This document shows positions 49,432 through 60,666 of a stretch of DNA of 64,000 bases, piece by piece. The notes below the pieces were generated by a model, which searched no databases, was not told the origin of the DNA, and was given only the letters and a program-made list of their open reading frames with translations. Source of the stretch: Euphorbia lathyris (taxonomy: Eukaryota > Streptophyta > Magnoliopsida > Malpighiales > Euphorbiaceae). Numbering within the stretch: the first letter of the stretch is position 1; each line of letters opens with the position of its first letter. The DNA lies in NCBI RefSeq assembly GCF_963576675.1, contig NC_088916.1, positions 21,427,501 to 21,491,500 of the forward strand, given 5' to 3'. Position numbers and translations under genes: made by a program.

Positions 49432-50635
49432 TATTTCGATATCGTAAACTTCATGAAAAGTGGGGCGTACCCGGCAGAATCAGAACTTAGGGATCAGGCT
49501 GTGATTAGAAGGTTAGCTCAGCAGTTCGTCATCCACAATGACTTGCTTTACAAGACATGCCGATGGATTACAATTGAGGTGCTTGGATGCGGGAGAAGCC
49601 CGTGAGGCAATGGAGTCAGTACACTCGGGAATTTGTGGAGCCCATATGGGAGGAGTAGTATTAGCAAAGAAAATCATAAGGCAAGGCTTCTATTGGCTCA
49701 CCATGGAAAGAGATTGTAACGAATATGCGAAGAAATGCCTGTCAAATCCATGGAGATTATAATCACTTACCAGCTATGGAACTGCACGTGTTAGCACCCA
49801 TTTGGCCGTTTGCGGCTTGGGGGCATTGATATCATCGGGGAGGTGAGGCCTAATGCGTCAAACGGACACAAATTCATTACAGTCGCCATTGATTACTTCA
49901 CCAAGTGGGTAGAGGCAGAATCATTTAGCAAGTTGGGGTCTAAACAGATGAGGAAGTTCATTGAAGGCACTTGATCACCAGGTTCGGAGTGCCTCATCAC
50001 ATGATCACGGATAATGGGGTCCAGTTTCAAGGAGAAGTGAAAAGTCTATTCCAAGAATACGGTATTGAGCATCATAGGTCTTCTCCATATCGCCCGCAAG
50101 CTAACGGAGCAGTAGAAGCGGCAAATAAGAACCTTAAGAGGATCCTTGTAAAGACAGTGGAGTCGCATCGGAATTGGCATGAGCATCTTCCACTTGCTTT
50201 ATGGGCCTATCGCACCACCATTAGAACATCTACTGGGGCAACGCCGTTCTCCTTAGTGTATGGTACGGAAGCCGTTCTCCAGATTGAGATTGAAAAGCGA
50301 TCGTTGAGAATCGCAGTAGAAGCAGAGATTCCTGAGACGGAATGGGTGAAGAAGCGATGTGAGCAGTTGGAATTGGTGGACGAGAAGAGGATGGAGGCTC
50401 TTTATCATGTGCAGTTATATCAGAGAAGGATGGCCCGAGCCTTCAACAAAAAGGTCAAGGTCAGCCCTATCAAAGAAGGGGACTTGGTGCTGAAACAGAT
50501 CTGAATGACGCACACCGACCCTAGGGGCAAGTTCATGCCAAACTGGGAAGGACCATTCCTCGTGAAGAAAATCCTAAGCAAAGGGGCGGTGAAGCTTACT
50601 ACTATGGACGGCATGGAGTTCTCCGAACCTACCTG
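49432..50635 (+). pseudogene. Pol C-terminal part: integrase (broken)
   Basis: Continues pol after the TGA at 49429-49431. A His-Cys zinc-binding region (VHSGICGAHMGG, GFYWLTMERDCNEYAKKC) leads to the catalytic core, with Asp in WGIDIIG, Asp in ITDNGVQF and Glu in NGAVEAANK (D-D-E). The C-terminal part follows (HTDPRGKFMPNWEGPFLV). There are frameshifts near 49555 and 49745, another between 49955 and 49975, and a TGA at about 50502-50504. The intact core stretch is 49971-50504. The enzyme would insert element DNA into the chromosome. Confidence 0.82.
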
Positions 50636-51109
50636 ATAGACTTAAGAAATACTTTTCGTAAAAAAAAAAAAAAAGAAATGAAAATTCCCGATAGGTTGAA
50701 AACCCGCAAAGGGCGACCTATGCAACAATAAGGGACATCCCAATGGGTGAAAACCCGAAAGGGCACTCATTTGAAAATTCCGAGATAATAAAAGGAGAGT
50801 TGAAAAATCGCTGGGATCTGAAAACCGAAAAAAGGCGGGTCCTGGTAACAGTAGTTATATCTTGAGCAATTATGAAAATAATGTATAAGCGGCTAAGTAT
50901 TTCTATTGTTTGTAAATAAATAAAGGCATGAATATATTCGAAGAGGATGATTGGAATCATTACAATCTACTGAATGCATTGTATTATGAATTATGAGTTA
51001 TACATTTCCTACCTCTTTCACATAAAAAGCCTACGTCCTATCCACCCCTCTCCCTATATACAAGCTATACATCGGGGTAATACTAATGAGAAAACTGCAA
51101 ATAATGAGC
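50636..51109. other. Spacer between integrase and the antisense gene
   Basis: An A run at 50660-50675 is followed by two or three copies of a motif reading AGGTTGAAAACCCG / GGGTGAAAACCCG...AAAGGGC (50690-50770), a sequence type often found after pol in Tat-type elements. No gene is seen. Confidence 0.45.
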
Positions 51110-54100
51110 CTAATGAGGAGGAAAATCCCAGAAGTCCTCAAAGTCCCTCAGATGAGAAGCCCGCTCCGCAGATAAGGTCTCCTCGGCAACCCGATGACCC
51201 TCCTCGGCAGCGAGGCGCCTCTCGGTCTCCCTTCACGCCATCTCCTCAGCAGCAAGGCGCCCCTCGGTCTCTACTCGCATGATCTCCGACCAGTGAGCAT
51301 CTCTCTCCCGATAGACCTGGCCGACCCTGGCATCGGCATCCCGCTGCGACTCGCTGAGCCACTGCTCGTGGACATGAAGAGCGCTCTGCAAATAAAAAAA
51401 ACATCGAAACAGACAACAACAGAAGTCATACATACATATGTGCATCACACGCATACATTTCACTACACTAAGATAAAATAAGAATACTCACCAGGTGGCT
51501 GGCGCAACTCAGGTTGAGCCGCTCTCTGAAATAACCAGACAACCCCACGTAATCAGTACACGTCTCCCTCGAAGTATGGAGGGCATCCGGGGGATCGAAC
51601 GGCATCCTCGATGTAAAAACGGGAGGAGCTATCTCAACGCCGGCATAGGCCACTCCTGTCTCGCCATAATGAACTACCGAGAAAGCCCTCCCAAAGTCAG
51701 GGATAGGTACGCCTAAGTGGGGCCGCTCTGGCCGGGCGGTGCCTGAGGACTTACTCGCATAGTAAGAAGGCTCGCTCACAGGCGTCCGGGCCCGAGCACC
51801 GTCGAAAAAGTCGGACATCCGAGCGCTCCTCAAGGAACCCTCCTGCACATAAAGACACAATAAGCATCCCTAACCACCTCGTGAATAGAGAATGAAAAAG
51901 GGTCAAGCACTCACCGAGATCTCCTCTCGACCAAAAACCGCAGCGACAGCCTCCGCTGAAAACACGTCTGTCCCGGGATCCACGTCCATCGCAACCTCGG
52001 GAGGGTCCACCAGAGTCAACAGCGTCGATAAATAGCGAGCGCGACCCCCTGCATGGTCCCACACATCTCGAGGGGCAAATCGGCGGGTCAAGTCGCGACG
52101 AATGTCCGACAGAAGCATGGTCCTCACTGCAAACATGGACGCTGGGATCTCGCCAGGTGTCCAATGCGAGGCATTAACCCCGGTGATGCCCCGGTGGCCC
52201 AAGTACCATGCCCACACGCAGGGACCTGTAAGTACGCACTGCTGCCCCTGGGCGCGGGTAACATAAGCGTAATCGGGACCAAAGTCGAGGTCGTCCCATC
52301 TAAATCGAATCTGAAAAAAAAAAAGAGAAAAGTCAGGCGTGATCAAACGAAAATCTAGCATAGTTAGAAGATGTTTACCTGCCCTAAGGTCCGCGAGTCG
52401 ATCCACGCTAGGAATCGCGCCACTGTCCGCCCCTCCTCGGTGTCTAGATCAAAATCACCCCACCGCGCCATAAGTGGAAGCCTAACCACCCGCGACCTGC
52501 TCCTGTGTGTGCACGAAAGAATCCGCCTCTCGTAGGCCCAAACCTGCTCATAGAAACGAAGGTTAAAAGCATAAATCGTGAAAAGAATAAAGAAACAAGC
52601 CAAGGATGAACGACGTACCAAGAGAGCAAAGGTGTAACCACCGAAATCCTTGCGCTTCCGGCAAGTCAAATCCAAAAACTTGTACAGAAAAGCCAAGCCT
52701 GCTCCTGCCCAATCATAAGACGATACCGCATCCAAGTCACGAAAAGCCTGAATAAGACCCGCGTGTATAGTTCCGCTCTTAGTGCGGAAGATCGTCTCGC
52801 CCAAGGCATACAAAAGGAAGCTGCGCGTAGCCTGATCCGTGTCATCTCGGTCACAGAAGTCCCTGCGACTCAATAGTCCAGATGTGGTAACAAACTTCAC
52901 CGGGGTGACATTGACACCCGTGTAGACTCCAGGTCCAATCAAAGCGGATAACTCGGCGCGGTCGACCCGAGGACGCACCATGTCAAAGAAGAAGGGGACC
53001 GGGATACCGCTACCTCGCAACCCAGTCAACAAGGAGAAATCGCGGGGCGAGATCGTCATCTCCCCGAATGACAAGTGAAAAGTATGGGTCGATTCCACCC
53101 ATCTCTCACACAAGGCGCGCAGGCCGAATCGGTCGCATACCCCGTTGGCGCGAGGCAACGCCAGGATAAAAGGCTCGAAGCTTAACTCTCATACCCGGGA
53201 TTTGGCCGCCGGGCTAAGCGTGGCATGCCAAGTATGGATATCCTCTGTGGTCCCCGAAATGCCTATGATCTGGAAAGAACGGAACGGGTAAGTTTAAATC
53301 TCGCTCCTAGGCTTACGTCTAATAAAGGTTTGTTAACCTAGTTATTCTTTCGGTTATGTTTAAATCTAACCTAGAGCTCTTTGTCAATTAGGACCGTCAT
53401 TTTGTGAGATTTCGTTCTTAGGGTCGTTTGTATAAGATTTGATTAATTCATTATTCTTTGGTGTTCCACTCTCCCGCGTGTTGGCAAAGAGATTGATCCA
53501 ATTTTAACGTAGGTTAAAAGCATTTGATTTGGTCGTTTATGTTTTTTTTACTATTCACGTGCACTATTCACATTTTTACTAGTCACGTGCACTATTCACG
53601 TTTTACTAGTCATGTGCACTATTCACATTTTTACTATTCACATTTTTACTAGTCACGTGCACTATTCACGTTTTACTATTCATGTGCACTATTCATGTTT
53701 TTACTTTGCGGTTAGCATGCATTATTCGATGTTTTTACTATTCACATGCACTATTCACGTTTTTACTATTCATGTCCACTATTCACGTTTTACTATTCAC
53801 GTGCAATATTCACGTTTTTACTTTGCGGTTAGCATGCATTCTTCGATGTTTTTACTATTCACGTGCATTATTCACGTTATTTGCGGTTAACATGCATCAT
53901 TCATGTTTTTACTATTCACGTGCACTATTCACGTTTTCACTATTCACGTGCACTATTCACGTGCTATTCATGTTTTTACTGTTGGCATGCATTGTTCGTA
54001 TTTTTACTATTCACATGCATATAGGTCAAATTCTTTCAAAAAATAAATAAAGCATTGCTTACGTGCATAGAAATTCGCGTTTTCTAACTAAAGGTCTTCT

Positions 54101-54313
54101 AAACGGCTTATAGGTTAGCATGCAAATGATGTTCAAAGTAGGGTTACTAAAGCCTAGAAGTCTAGTCAAAAGATAAAAGAGTAGAGGGGTACCTACCTGA
54201 TTAATGTTGGTCCGGCTCAGATGAGAATCAGGATCCTGAAAGGGAGCCACTCCCGTCAAGTTCGCAAAACCCACTTCCATGCCCTTCGTGCCATCGTATC
54301 TATCCGAACCCAT
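51110..54313 (-). pseudogene. Antisense plant mobile domain (PMD) gene inside the Tat-type element, six exons
   Basis: Minus-strand exons are 54197-54313, 52619-53269, 52379-52543, 51915-52310, 51492-51842 and 51233-51385. Every junction is GT-AG and in phase 0; the frame is about 610 codons. Exon 2 carries the PMD core (CERWVESTHTFHLSFGEMTI, SPRDFSLLTGLRGSGIPV), the fold shared by MAIN/MAIL proteins and many transposons. Exon 4 has RWDDLDFGPDYAYVTR. The last exon is coiled and Glu/Arg-rich (RVETEGRLAAEEMA). Lesions are a TGA in exon 2 (53189-53191) and a TGA at 51233-51235, after which the same frame runs on to 51110 with further ETERRLAAEE-type repeats. A CT-rich leader and TATA-like site precede the ATG. 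Extra antisense frames in this position are known for Tat-lineage elements. Function unknown. It may be a decayed copy of a once active accessory gene. Confidence 0.75.
53540..53985. repeat. CACGTG-rich minisatellite in intron 1 of the antisense gene
   Basis: Irregular units of about 25-30 bp built from TATTCACGTGCAC and TATTCACGTTTTTAC, with a larger unit that includes GCGGTTAGCATGCATT repeated near 53708, 53826 and 53882. CACGTG occurs repeatedly (for example near 53565, 53585, 53653, 53798, 53859, 53916 and 53945). Confidence 0.75.
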
Positions 54314-54390
54314 CACAAGAATGCTCAAAGGTTAGAGCTAGAGAGAGAGAGAAGAGAGAGAAGGTGTGGGTTGAAATGAAACCCCACCCC

Positions 54391-54400
54391 CTTTTATAAG
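54391..54400 (-). promoter_or_regulatory. TATA-like site of the antisense PMD gene
   Basis: On the minus strand CTTATAAAAG lies 78-87 bases upstream of the ATG at 54313, followed by a CT-rich leader (54325-54362). Position and context fit a polymerase II promoter independent of the LTRs. Not proven by the sequence alone. Confidence 0.5.
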
Positions 54401-54741
54401 GGTAAAAAGGGACGTGGATGTCATTGTAAAAAAGGTTGACGTGACATAAAGGTAAAAAGTAAACAATCAATTACCAGGTGCACAAACCTCCGATTTGCAG
54501 TCCGTTTCAGCCTGCGTTTCTGCCAGGCGGCGACCAATACCCTAAGGACATGATTCCAGACAACAGTCAAAATTTTACAAAACAGTGGCGCCAGTCAAAA
54601 TACAGACAACAGTTAGCAGAAAAATGATTTTTAGTCAAAAGCATTCCAAACGAAAGGATAAGCGCGTTCCTATCAATAACTCAAATACCCGAGACGATAG
54701 CTCTAGTAAAAGTACAGACGACAGTGTCTTAAAATTCAGAA
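54401..54741. other. Region upstream of the antisense gene
   Basis: No gene. It lies between the TATA-like site and the 40-bp array and may contain upstream promoter sequence of the antisense gene. Confidence 0.4.
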
Positions 54742-55405
54742 TTGCTTTTGAGCCATTTTTCCCACGGTCGTGGACCAGGGTTGCTTTTGAGCCTTTCTTA
54801 CCCGCGGTCGTGGACCAGGGTTGCTTGTGAGCCACTTTTTACCCGCGGTCGTGGACCAGGGTTGCTTTTGAGCCATTTTACCCACGGTCGTAGACCAGGG
54901 TTGCTTTTGAGCCTTTTTTACCCACGTTCGTGGACCGGGGTTGCTTTTGAGCCTTTGTTACCCACGGTCGTAGACCAGGGTTGCTTTTGAGCCGTTTTTA
55001 CCTAAGGTCGTAGACCAGGGTTGCTTTTGAGCCATTCTTACCTGCGGTCGTGGACCAGGGTTGCTTTTGAGCCATTTTACCCACGGTCGTAGACTAGGGT
55101 TGCTTTTGAGCCTTTTTTTTACCCGCGGTCGTGGACCAGGGTTGCTTTTGAGCCACTTTTACCCACGGTCGTGGACTAGGGTTGCTTTTGAGCCTTTTTA
55201 CCCACGGTCGTAGACCAGGGTTGCTTTTGAGCCTTTTTTACCCGCGGTCGTGGACCAGGGTTGCTTTTGAGCCATTTTTACCCACGGTCGTAGACCAGGG
55301 TTGCTTTTGAGCCATTTTTACCAACGGTCGTAGACCAGGGTTGCTTTTGAGCCATTCTTACCCGCGGTTGTGGACCAGGGTTGCTTTTGAGCCATTTTAC
55401 CAGCA
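54742..55405. repeat. 40-bp minisatellite, about 17 units
   Basis: Units read TTGCTTTTGAGCC, a short T-rich stretch, CCCACGGTCGT and GGACCAGGG, 39-42 bp each. They are arranged head to tail from about 54742, with the last partial unit ending near 55405. Units differ by a few bases (CCCACGG or CCCGCGG, GTAGACC or GTGGACC). There are no unique spacers. It lies between the antisense gene and the 3' LTR. Confidence 0.92.
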
Positions 55406-55648
55406 GTCGAGTTAGAGACTAGGTTCCCCAAAAAGAGCATCCATCCGCGGCCGATTTAAAGGCAAAGACGGGGCAGACGAGGCGAAGATCGAAGACAAAG
55501 CCGGAGCATGCGGCGTGGAGATCAGGTATTCTTCCTCCTACTCTATATGTGTCTTTTACTTTAATATATTTCCATTGCTTGTGCCGTGTTAGCAAAAAAC
55601 GTTTTCAAAACACACACATCACTGTTAAAATAGAAAAGTAGGGGCAAC
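55406..55648 (+). other. Region before the 3' LTR with polypurine tract
   Basis: No gene. It ends in a purine-rich stretch AAAAGTAGGGG (55635-55645) directly before the LTR, the likely polypurine tract for plus-strand priming. Confidence 0.6.
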
Positions 55649-58342
55649 TGTAGACACCGAGTCGGAGGACCTGTGACGAAAACCCATTACAAGACGGTTG
55701 AAACGGTTGATTCCGATAATTTAAAACAAAAATTACGAGAGGATCCATAGGGGGTTGCGAGCGTCCAGTGGACAGCTCGCGAGTGCTCAGCAGCGTTGGA
55801 CGAGCGCCTAGCGGCAGCCGACGCGCGCCCCGACGGCAGTTGGACGCGCGCCCGGCAGCGCAAGGTGCACGCCCAATGGCGTCTGGGCGCACACGCCCAA
55901 CTTACGTTGGGCGGACACCCGACGACGTTGGGCGAACGCCCAACGTATGTTGGGCGATCGCCCAACGCATGTTGGGCGTCGCCCAACTTAAGTTGGGCGT
56001 CCGCCCAACTCAAGTTGGGCGTCCGCCCAACTAAGGTTGGGCATTCGCCCAACCTACTTTGGGCGACGGCCAACTTTAGCCGGACGTCGCCCAAAAATTC
56101 CGGGATCCGTGCCTATAAAAGGCACAGATCCCCATGCATTTTGAGGAGGGATTTTTGGGAGAGCTTTCTCACTCTAGACATTTTTAGAGAGAGAAAGTGA
56201 TTTTTTTTTAGGAAAATATTTTTTTTCTCAAAAAGTCTGAATTTCCTAAAAGTTAAATTTTTACTAAAAAACCCGAAAAACACAAAAAACGCAACTCGTG
56301 GAATCGACCGACTTCAGCCGTCAAATACCGATCTTGAGGTATTATCCGAGGACTAGACTCGTTTTATTTATTTTATTTATTTATTCATTTATTTTATTTT
56401 CTTATTTTATTTTTTAGGATATAGTTTTTATTTATTTAGTTATTTATTTATCACGTCTTATTTAATTTCCCGTATTTATTTATTTTTATCTCGTATTAAA
56501 TAAACGTTCGTTTTTGTTTTGAAATAAAAAAAACCTCGTTTTAATATCCCAATACGAACCGTGATCCGATTCAAAGATAGTTCGGGATTAAAAAACGTTG
56601 TAATTATAAGTTTTGAAAATATTTCTAAATAACGTTTTAAAATAAAACATCGTTTTAGGATTCTCCGTTATAGACTATGATCCAATTTTGGTAGTTCGGG
56701 GACCCGAAATGATAGAATAGATCTAATCTAAAGCTTTTGAATAAATCTGGAAACTGTGGGGCTGATTCTGTAAATTTCTATTTTCTGTCACTAAAGGCTG
56801 TTTACCGACGGATTTTCCGTCGGTAAAGCTGCTGAAAGGTAAAAAATGCTGTTTTGGTCATTCTTTGTCAACTTTTAGACTTTAGGTCCTTTATATATAT
56901 ATGTATAATTATGTAACATATACTTTCAAGCTATTTTTAAATATTTTGTATATATATTTATTTAATGTGTTTAGATATTATTTTTCATTAATTTGGTTTA
57001 ATAAAAGTATATGTATATGTACATATTTTTCTATTCCTTTAAACTATGCACATTTTGACATTTTGGGGGTAATTAGAAGGTTATTTTCTATATATACTTA
57101 TCATAATAGTTTTGGGGTTAAAAAGCTAATTTTTTATTATTTGTGAATATAATTATCATTTCTATCCATTGATTATGGTATTTATTATTTACCCTTTCTT
57201 TTAAGTATATATGTATAGTATCATTTCTATCAAAAATATGTATATATATACTTTTCTCCTTTTCTTTTCAAATTTCTTATATGTATATATTATTTGGGAA
57301 AATGTTTTGATTGGGTGAATTTGGATTCAATTCATTACTTGTTGTCATTTTATTCACATGAAGGATAATTGAGTGAAAAAGGGGAAAATAAACCACAAAA
57401 AAAAAGGAGTTTAACTTGTTTGTGTAAATTAAAGCTTTTCTAGATATTCTCAAAGTGTAAATAATGTTTTCTTGTTGTTTTTAAATCGTTTCTAAAATAT
57501 CACGTGTTGAAACCTTAATTCGTTCCAACGACGGATTAAGCGAACCTTGTAATTAAAATTGCTTTTGTGAATAATGAAGTTTTGAATTGTTTTCCTAACT
57601 AAATGGTTTTTGTACAAAATAAATTGACTTGTATGCTTAATCACGCTTTTAGATTAAAAATGTTTGCTCAACGTTTTCAAACGCTCGAGTTGTTCCAACG
57701 GCGATTCGAGTGAACATCATTAACGGGGTTTTGAAACGTACCTAAATCGTTCCAACGGCGATTAAAGTACGAACCATGTAAATAAACTCGTTTTTGGGGA
57801 ATGAGATTAGCTTAGAATTAGTGTATAGACTAAGGCATAAAATCACACCGTGAATAAATCAATTCTTTCTTCTCCCCCTCTCTCTCCTATGTATTTTAAA
57901 TTTATGCAAAATGGGTGATTCTTTACTAAAATGGCTTTTAATGACATACTCAAAACGGTTTTCAAAACGAGAAAGAAAAGGTTTCAAATGATTTTTAAAC
58001 TTAAAGAAATATGCGATTAGTCCGTTATCGCCTAACACGCTGAGTAGGAGGCCGGTGGTTCATAACCGGGCGATGTCGGGGTGCTTAGTAACCTTTCTCC
58101 GGAAAGGAGCTAGCCTTCTCGGCTCATACCTAAGTTTCCCGAACCCTCACCGGTCTCCCGCAAGGGATCGGTGTTCATTTTCCCATTCGTGGGTGGCGAC
58201 TCTTCCATACTCCGAGCTCCGGTCCTGCCGAGCAGCTTGATTCCACGATTGGTTGCTTTCGGCGCCAATCACCGCTTACGTCGCCGTGAGGTGTCCACCC
58301 CCCGGTCCGCCCGGGCGAGGCCGTTCGGCACCTTGTCTAACA
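55649..58342 (+). repeat. Tat-type element 3' LTR
   Basis: Starts TGTAGACACCGAGTC and ends CTTGTCTAACA, 2,694 bp. The palindrome array is at 55790-56095, the TATA box at 56114-56120 and the hairpin at 56801-56827. It is very similar to the 5' LTR outside the array. GGCGT follows at 58343-58347. Confidence 0.92.
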
Positions 58343-58347
58343 GGCGT

Positions 58348-59731
58348 CCTGATAACGGTGAAAGATCCATATCTTTTGGTACGATTTTTGGGGTAATTTT
58401 ACGCTAATTCCAATAAATTAATATCAATTTCTCGTGCTTTATTTCACTTTTATCAATTATTTAGTTTTCAGTTCTATTTTATCATTTTTTATGTTATTTA
58501 TGTCGTTTTTAATAAAATAATGTCAAGTTAGCACTCACCTAAAGTTTTCCCTTAATGTTTTTTTTTTTTTTGCTAATTGATTCACCAAATATCACTATGA
58601 ATTAATTTGGTACTTAAATCATACGTTTGGTTATCAATTTAGCCATTGAACTAATGTTTTTGGAGTTTTAGTGTGTTCTTGTAGGTTAAAGACAGAAGGG
58701 TAGAAGCGTCACGCATGAAAAAAATGGTGGCAAACAGACTTTAGGCGGTTCTGGTTATCAGACTTCGAGCGAGCACCGATCGGCGACAAAGAAATCTTTT
58801 GGAGTAGGATGTGAGATAAACGGAGGTGTTGAAAGTACTCAACCCATACCACCATTCTTAACAGACAATTCTGAAAACTGATTCTCAGGAAAAAAAAAAG
58901 TCACAAAGCCAAAAAGCCTTGCTCTAATACCATGTAATTTAAGAGAAAAAGAATCAAATTACATTACTTCAACATTACACTTTGGTTTCTATTTATATAC
59001 ATCTAATTACACACATCAATACTAATGATAAGGAGACATGGTAGGGGAACTCATGCTCCTTATGGAAGCCCATGTTGAGCACTCAATAATAGAACAGACT
59101 GTTGAAATACAGTCTATTCTGTAACAGCAGTCTACGATAGTCTATTTTGTAACAATCCATATACCTCATCAACTTATTTCATTTACATTCAGATAATCTA
59201 GGAATGTTGGTGATATGGTCAAATCATATAAGTCCTCGAACAAGTATGTGATAAGACAGAAGAAGGGTCAAAGGAGGGACCGTAGTTCGGCTAACCCGCT
59301 ACAATGCCTGAGTAAGCTTTCAAGGACCATATGTGGATAAGCACAATAAAAAATCAAAGCGAGAGAATATAAGCTTAATGAATGAATACCTTGGGGGTGT
59401 GTTACTATATTTATAATGTGATTAGAACAAAGGGAGACAGTTATAAGCCTTCGAGCGTGTTGTGATACGTGCTGCCTGATTATATGCGAACATGTACCCA
59501 TTGATCAGGGTTCAGTATCCCTCAAGCTATAGACTGCAAAAAAAAAAAACCGAAAAATCAAACTGAAACCAAACCTTAACCGAAACCAATGAACTACTAT
59601 ATGATTTTTTTATTTTAAATTACCGATTTTCGACTTCGATTTCGATATTCCAAAAACCGCAATTAATCAATTAAATATTATAAAGATGTAAAAATAAATT
59701 TATACTATTAAATATATACTTATGTGTTTTA
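58348..59731. other. Old repeat sequence right of the Tat-type element
   Basis: The first part continues the sequence interrupted at 38666; a short frame reads across the junction. A T run lies near 58559-58573. At about 58918-58935 GCTCTAATACCATG resembles a diverged minus-strand tRNA-Met primer site, so part of what follows may be an old Copia LTR, but no clear limits are seen. No gene. Confidence 0.35.
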
Positions 59732-60581
59732 TGTGGCACGGAGGAGGAAAGTCGTAGTCACCTATTCCTCGAGTGCGAGTTTGCAAGGGGCAGTTGGGCC
59801 GCGGCGAACCTGATCAGTCCAAACGTTAGTGCTGGTGATTTAACACCGTGGATTTTGGAGAAATGCAGCACGACCTCTGAGGAGGAAATTGCTAGAATGG
59901 CGTGCATCATGTTCACTATATGACAGCAGCATAACCATCTTTTGTGGAACTAGGTAACGCGATCTGCTATTCACTGCTGGCGACAAGTTCGGGAGCTTTT
60001 CAACGACTGGCAGAAAGCTCGAGTAGTTCATCGGGTGGCTGCTGCTGCGACATCAGCAGGAGGTGTAAGGTGGCGGGGACCAAAGGCGAGATTCACTAAA
60101 TGTAACGTCGATGGTGTCGTTTTCCTTGAGATTGAGGCATACGGGTTGGGCGTCATAGTACGGGATGAGTGGGGAGATTTTATGTTCGGCTACAGTAAGC
60201 AGGGGAAGAATGTGATGGAAGCTAGGCTGGTCGAAGGTATAGCACTGAGGGATAACATGTACTAGGCACGAAATGTTAGTCATGTTGAGTTCGAATCGGA
60301 TGCTAAAAACGTCGTGGATAGTGGCAACTCCAACAAAACGGACCTCTCAGATTTTGGGACAGTGATGCAGGACTGTCAGAAGATAATGTTAGATAACCCA
60401 ACCTTTTCAGTCTTGTGGACTCCTCGTTTAGCGAACGAAGTGGCCCATCAAATTGCTAGACAAGCTCGTTCTAACGCTAACGATTTTTTCTTTGATTTTT
60501 TGCCACATTGGCTTGTTAATGTAATCACTAAGGATAATCATCCTATTGAGTAATAAAATGGTTACGTTCTATTAGAAAAAA
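59732..60581 (+). mobile_element. 5'-truncated LINE: zf-RVT and RNase H end with A tail (broken)
   Basis: From about 59732 the translation shows the end of a zf-RVT block (SHLFLECEFARGSWAAANLI). It is followed in the same frame by an RNase H (RVT_3) domain: CNVDGVVF, GLGVIVRDEWGDFMFGYS, EARLVEGIAL, VEFESDAKNVVDSG, LANEVAHQIARQA. In-frame stops lie near 59921, 59952 and at 60263-60265. The frame ends at 60553, followed by an AATAAA-like word and an A run (60575-60581). Everything upstream of the zf-RVT is missing, as in 5'-truncated LINE copies. It differs from the LINE at 5404. Confidence 0.8.
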
Positions 60582-60587
60582 ATATAT

Positions 60588-60666
60588 AAAAGGGCGGCCC
60601 GGTCGCATTACGCGTCCCCGCTGAGCGAGGGTCCGGGGAGGGGTCCCACCACAAGGGTGTATTGGT
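60588..60666 (-). mobile_element. Truncated Au SINE
   Basis: GGGCGGCCCGG, ACGCGTCCCCGCT and GGGTCCCACCACAAGGG match the low-coordinate part of the Au SINE at 23391-23580. The copy stops at GTGTATTGG, so the tRNA-like 5' half on the minus strand is missing. It sits just after the LINE A tail. Confidence 0.8.

Larger units (their letters stand above)
38667..58342 (+). mobile_element. Giant Ty3/Gypsy element, Tat/Ogre-type, 19.7 kb
   Basis: It is bounded by perfect GGCGT duplications and LTRs of 2,681 and 2,694 bp. In order: LTR, primer site, 1.9-kb leader, gag with repeated capsid-like modules, protease, G-patch, reverse transcriptase, RNase H, a second RNase H-like domain, integrase, an antisense split gene with a plant mobile domain, two minisatellites, polypurine tract, LTR. 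A second RNase H and extra frames between pol and the 3' LTR are known features of the Tat lineage. Gag and pol carry several stops and frameshifts, so this copy is not autonomous, although the LTRs are still very similar. Confidence 0.92.

Noticed and set aside
53612..54050. His/Ile/Phe-rich frames
   Set aside because: They are translations of the TATTCACGTG minisatellite.
54742..55405. CRISPR-like appearance of a regular repeat
   Set aside because: The units are contiguous without unique spacers and lie in a plant retroelement; it is a minisatellite.
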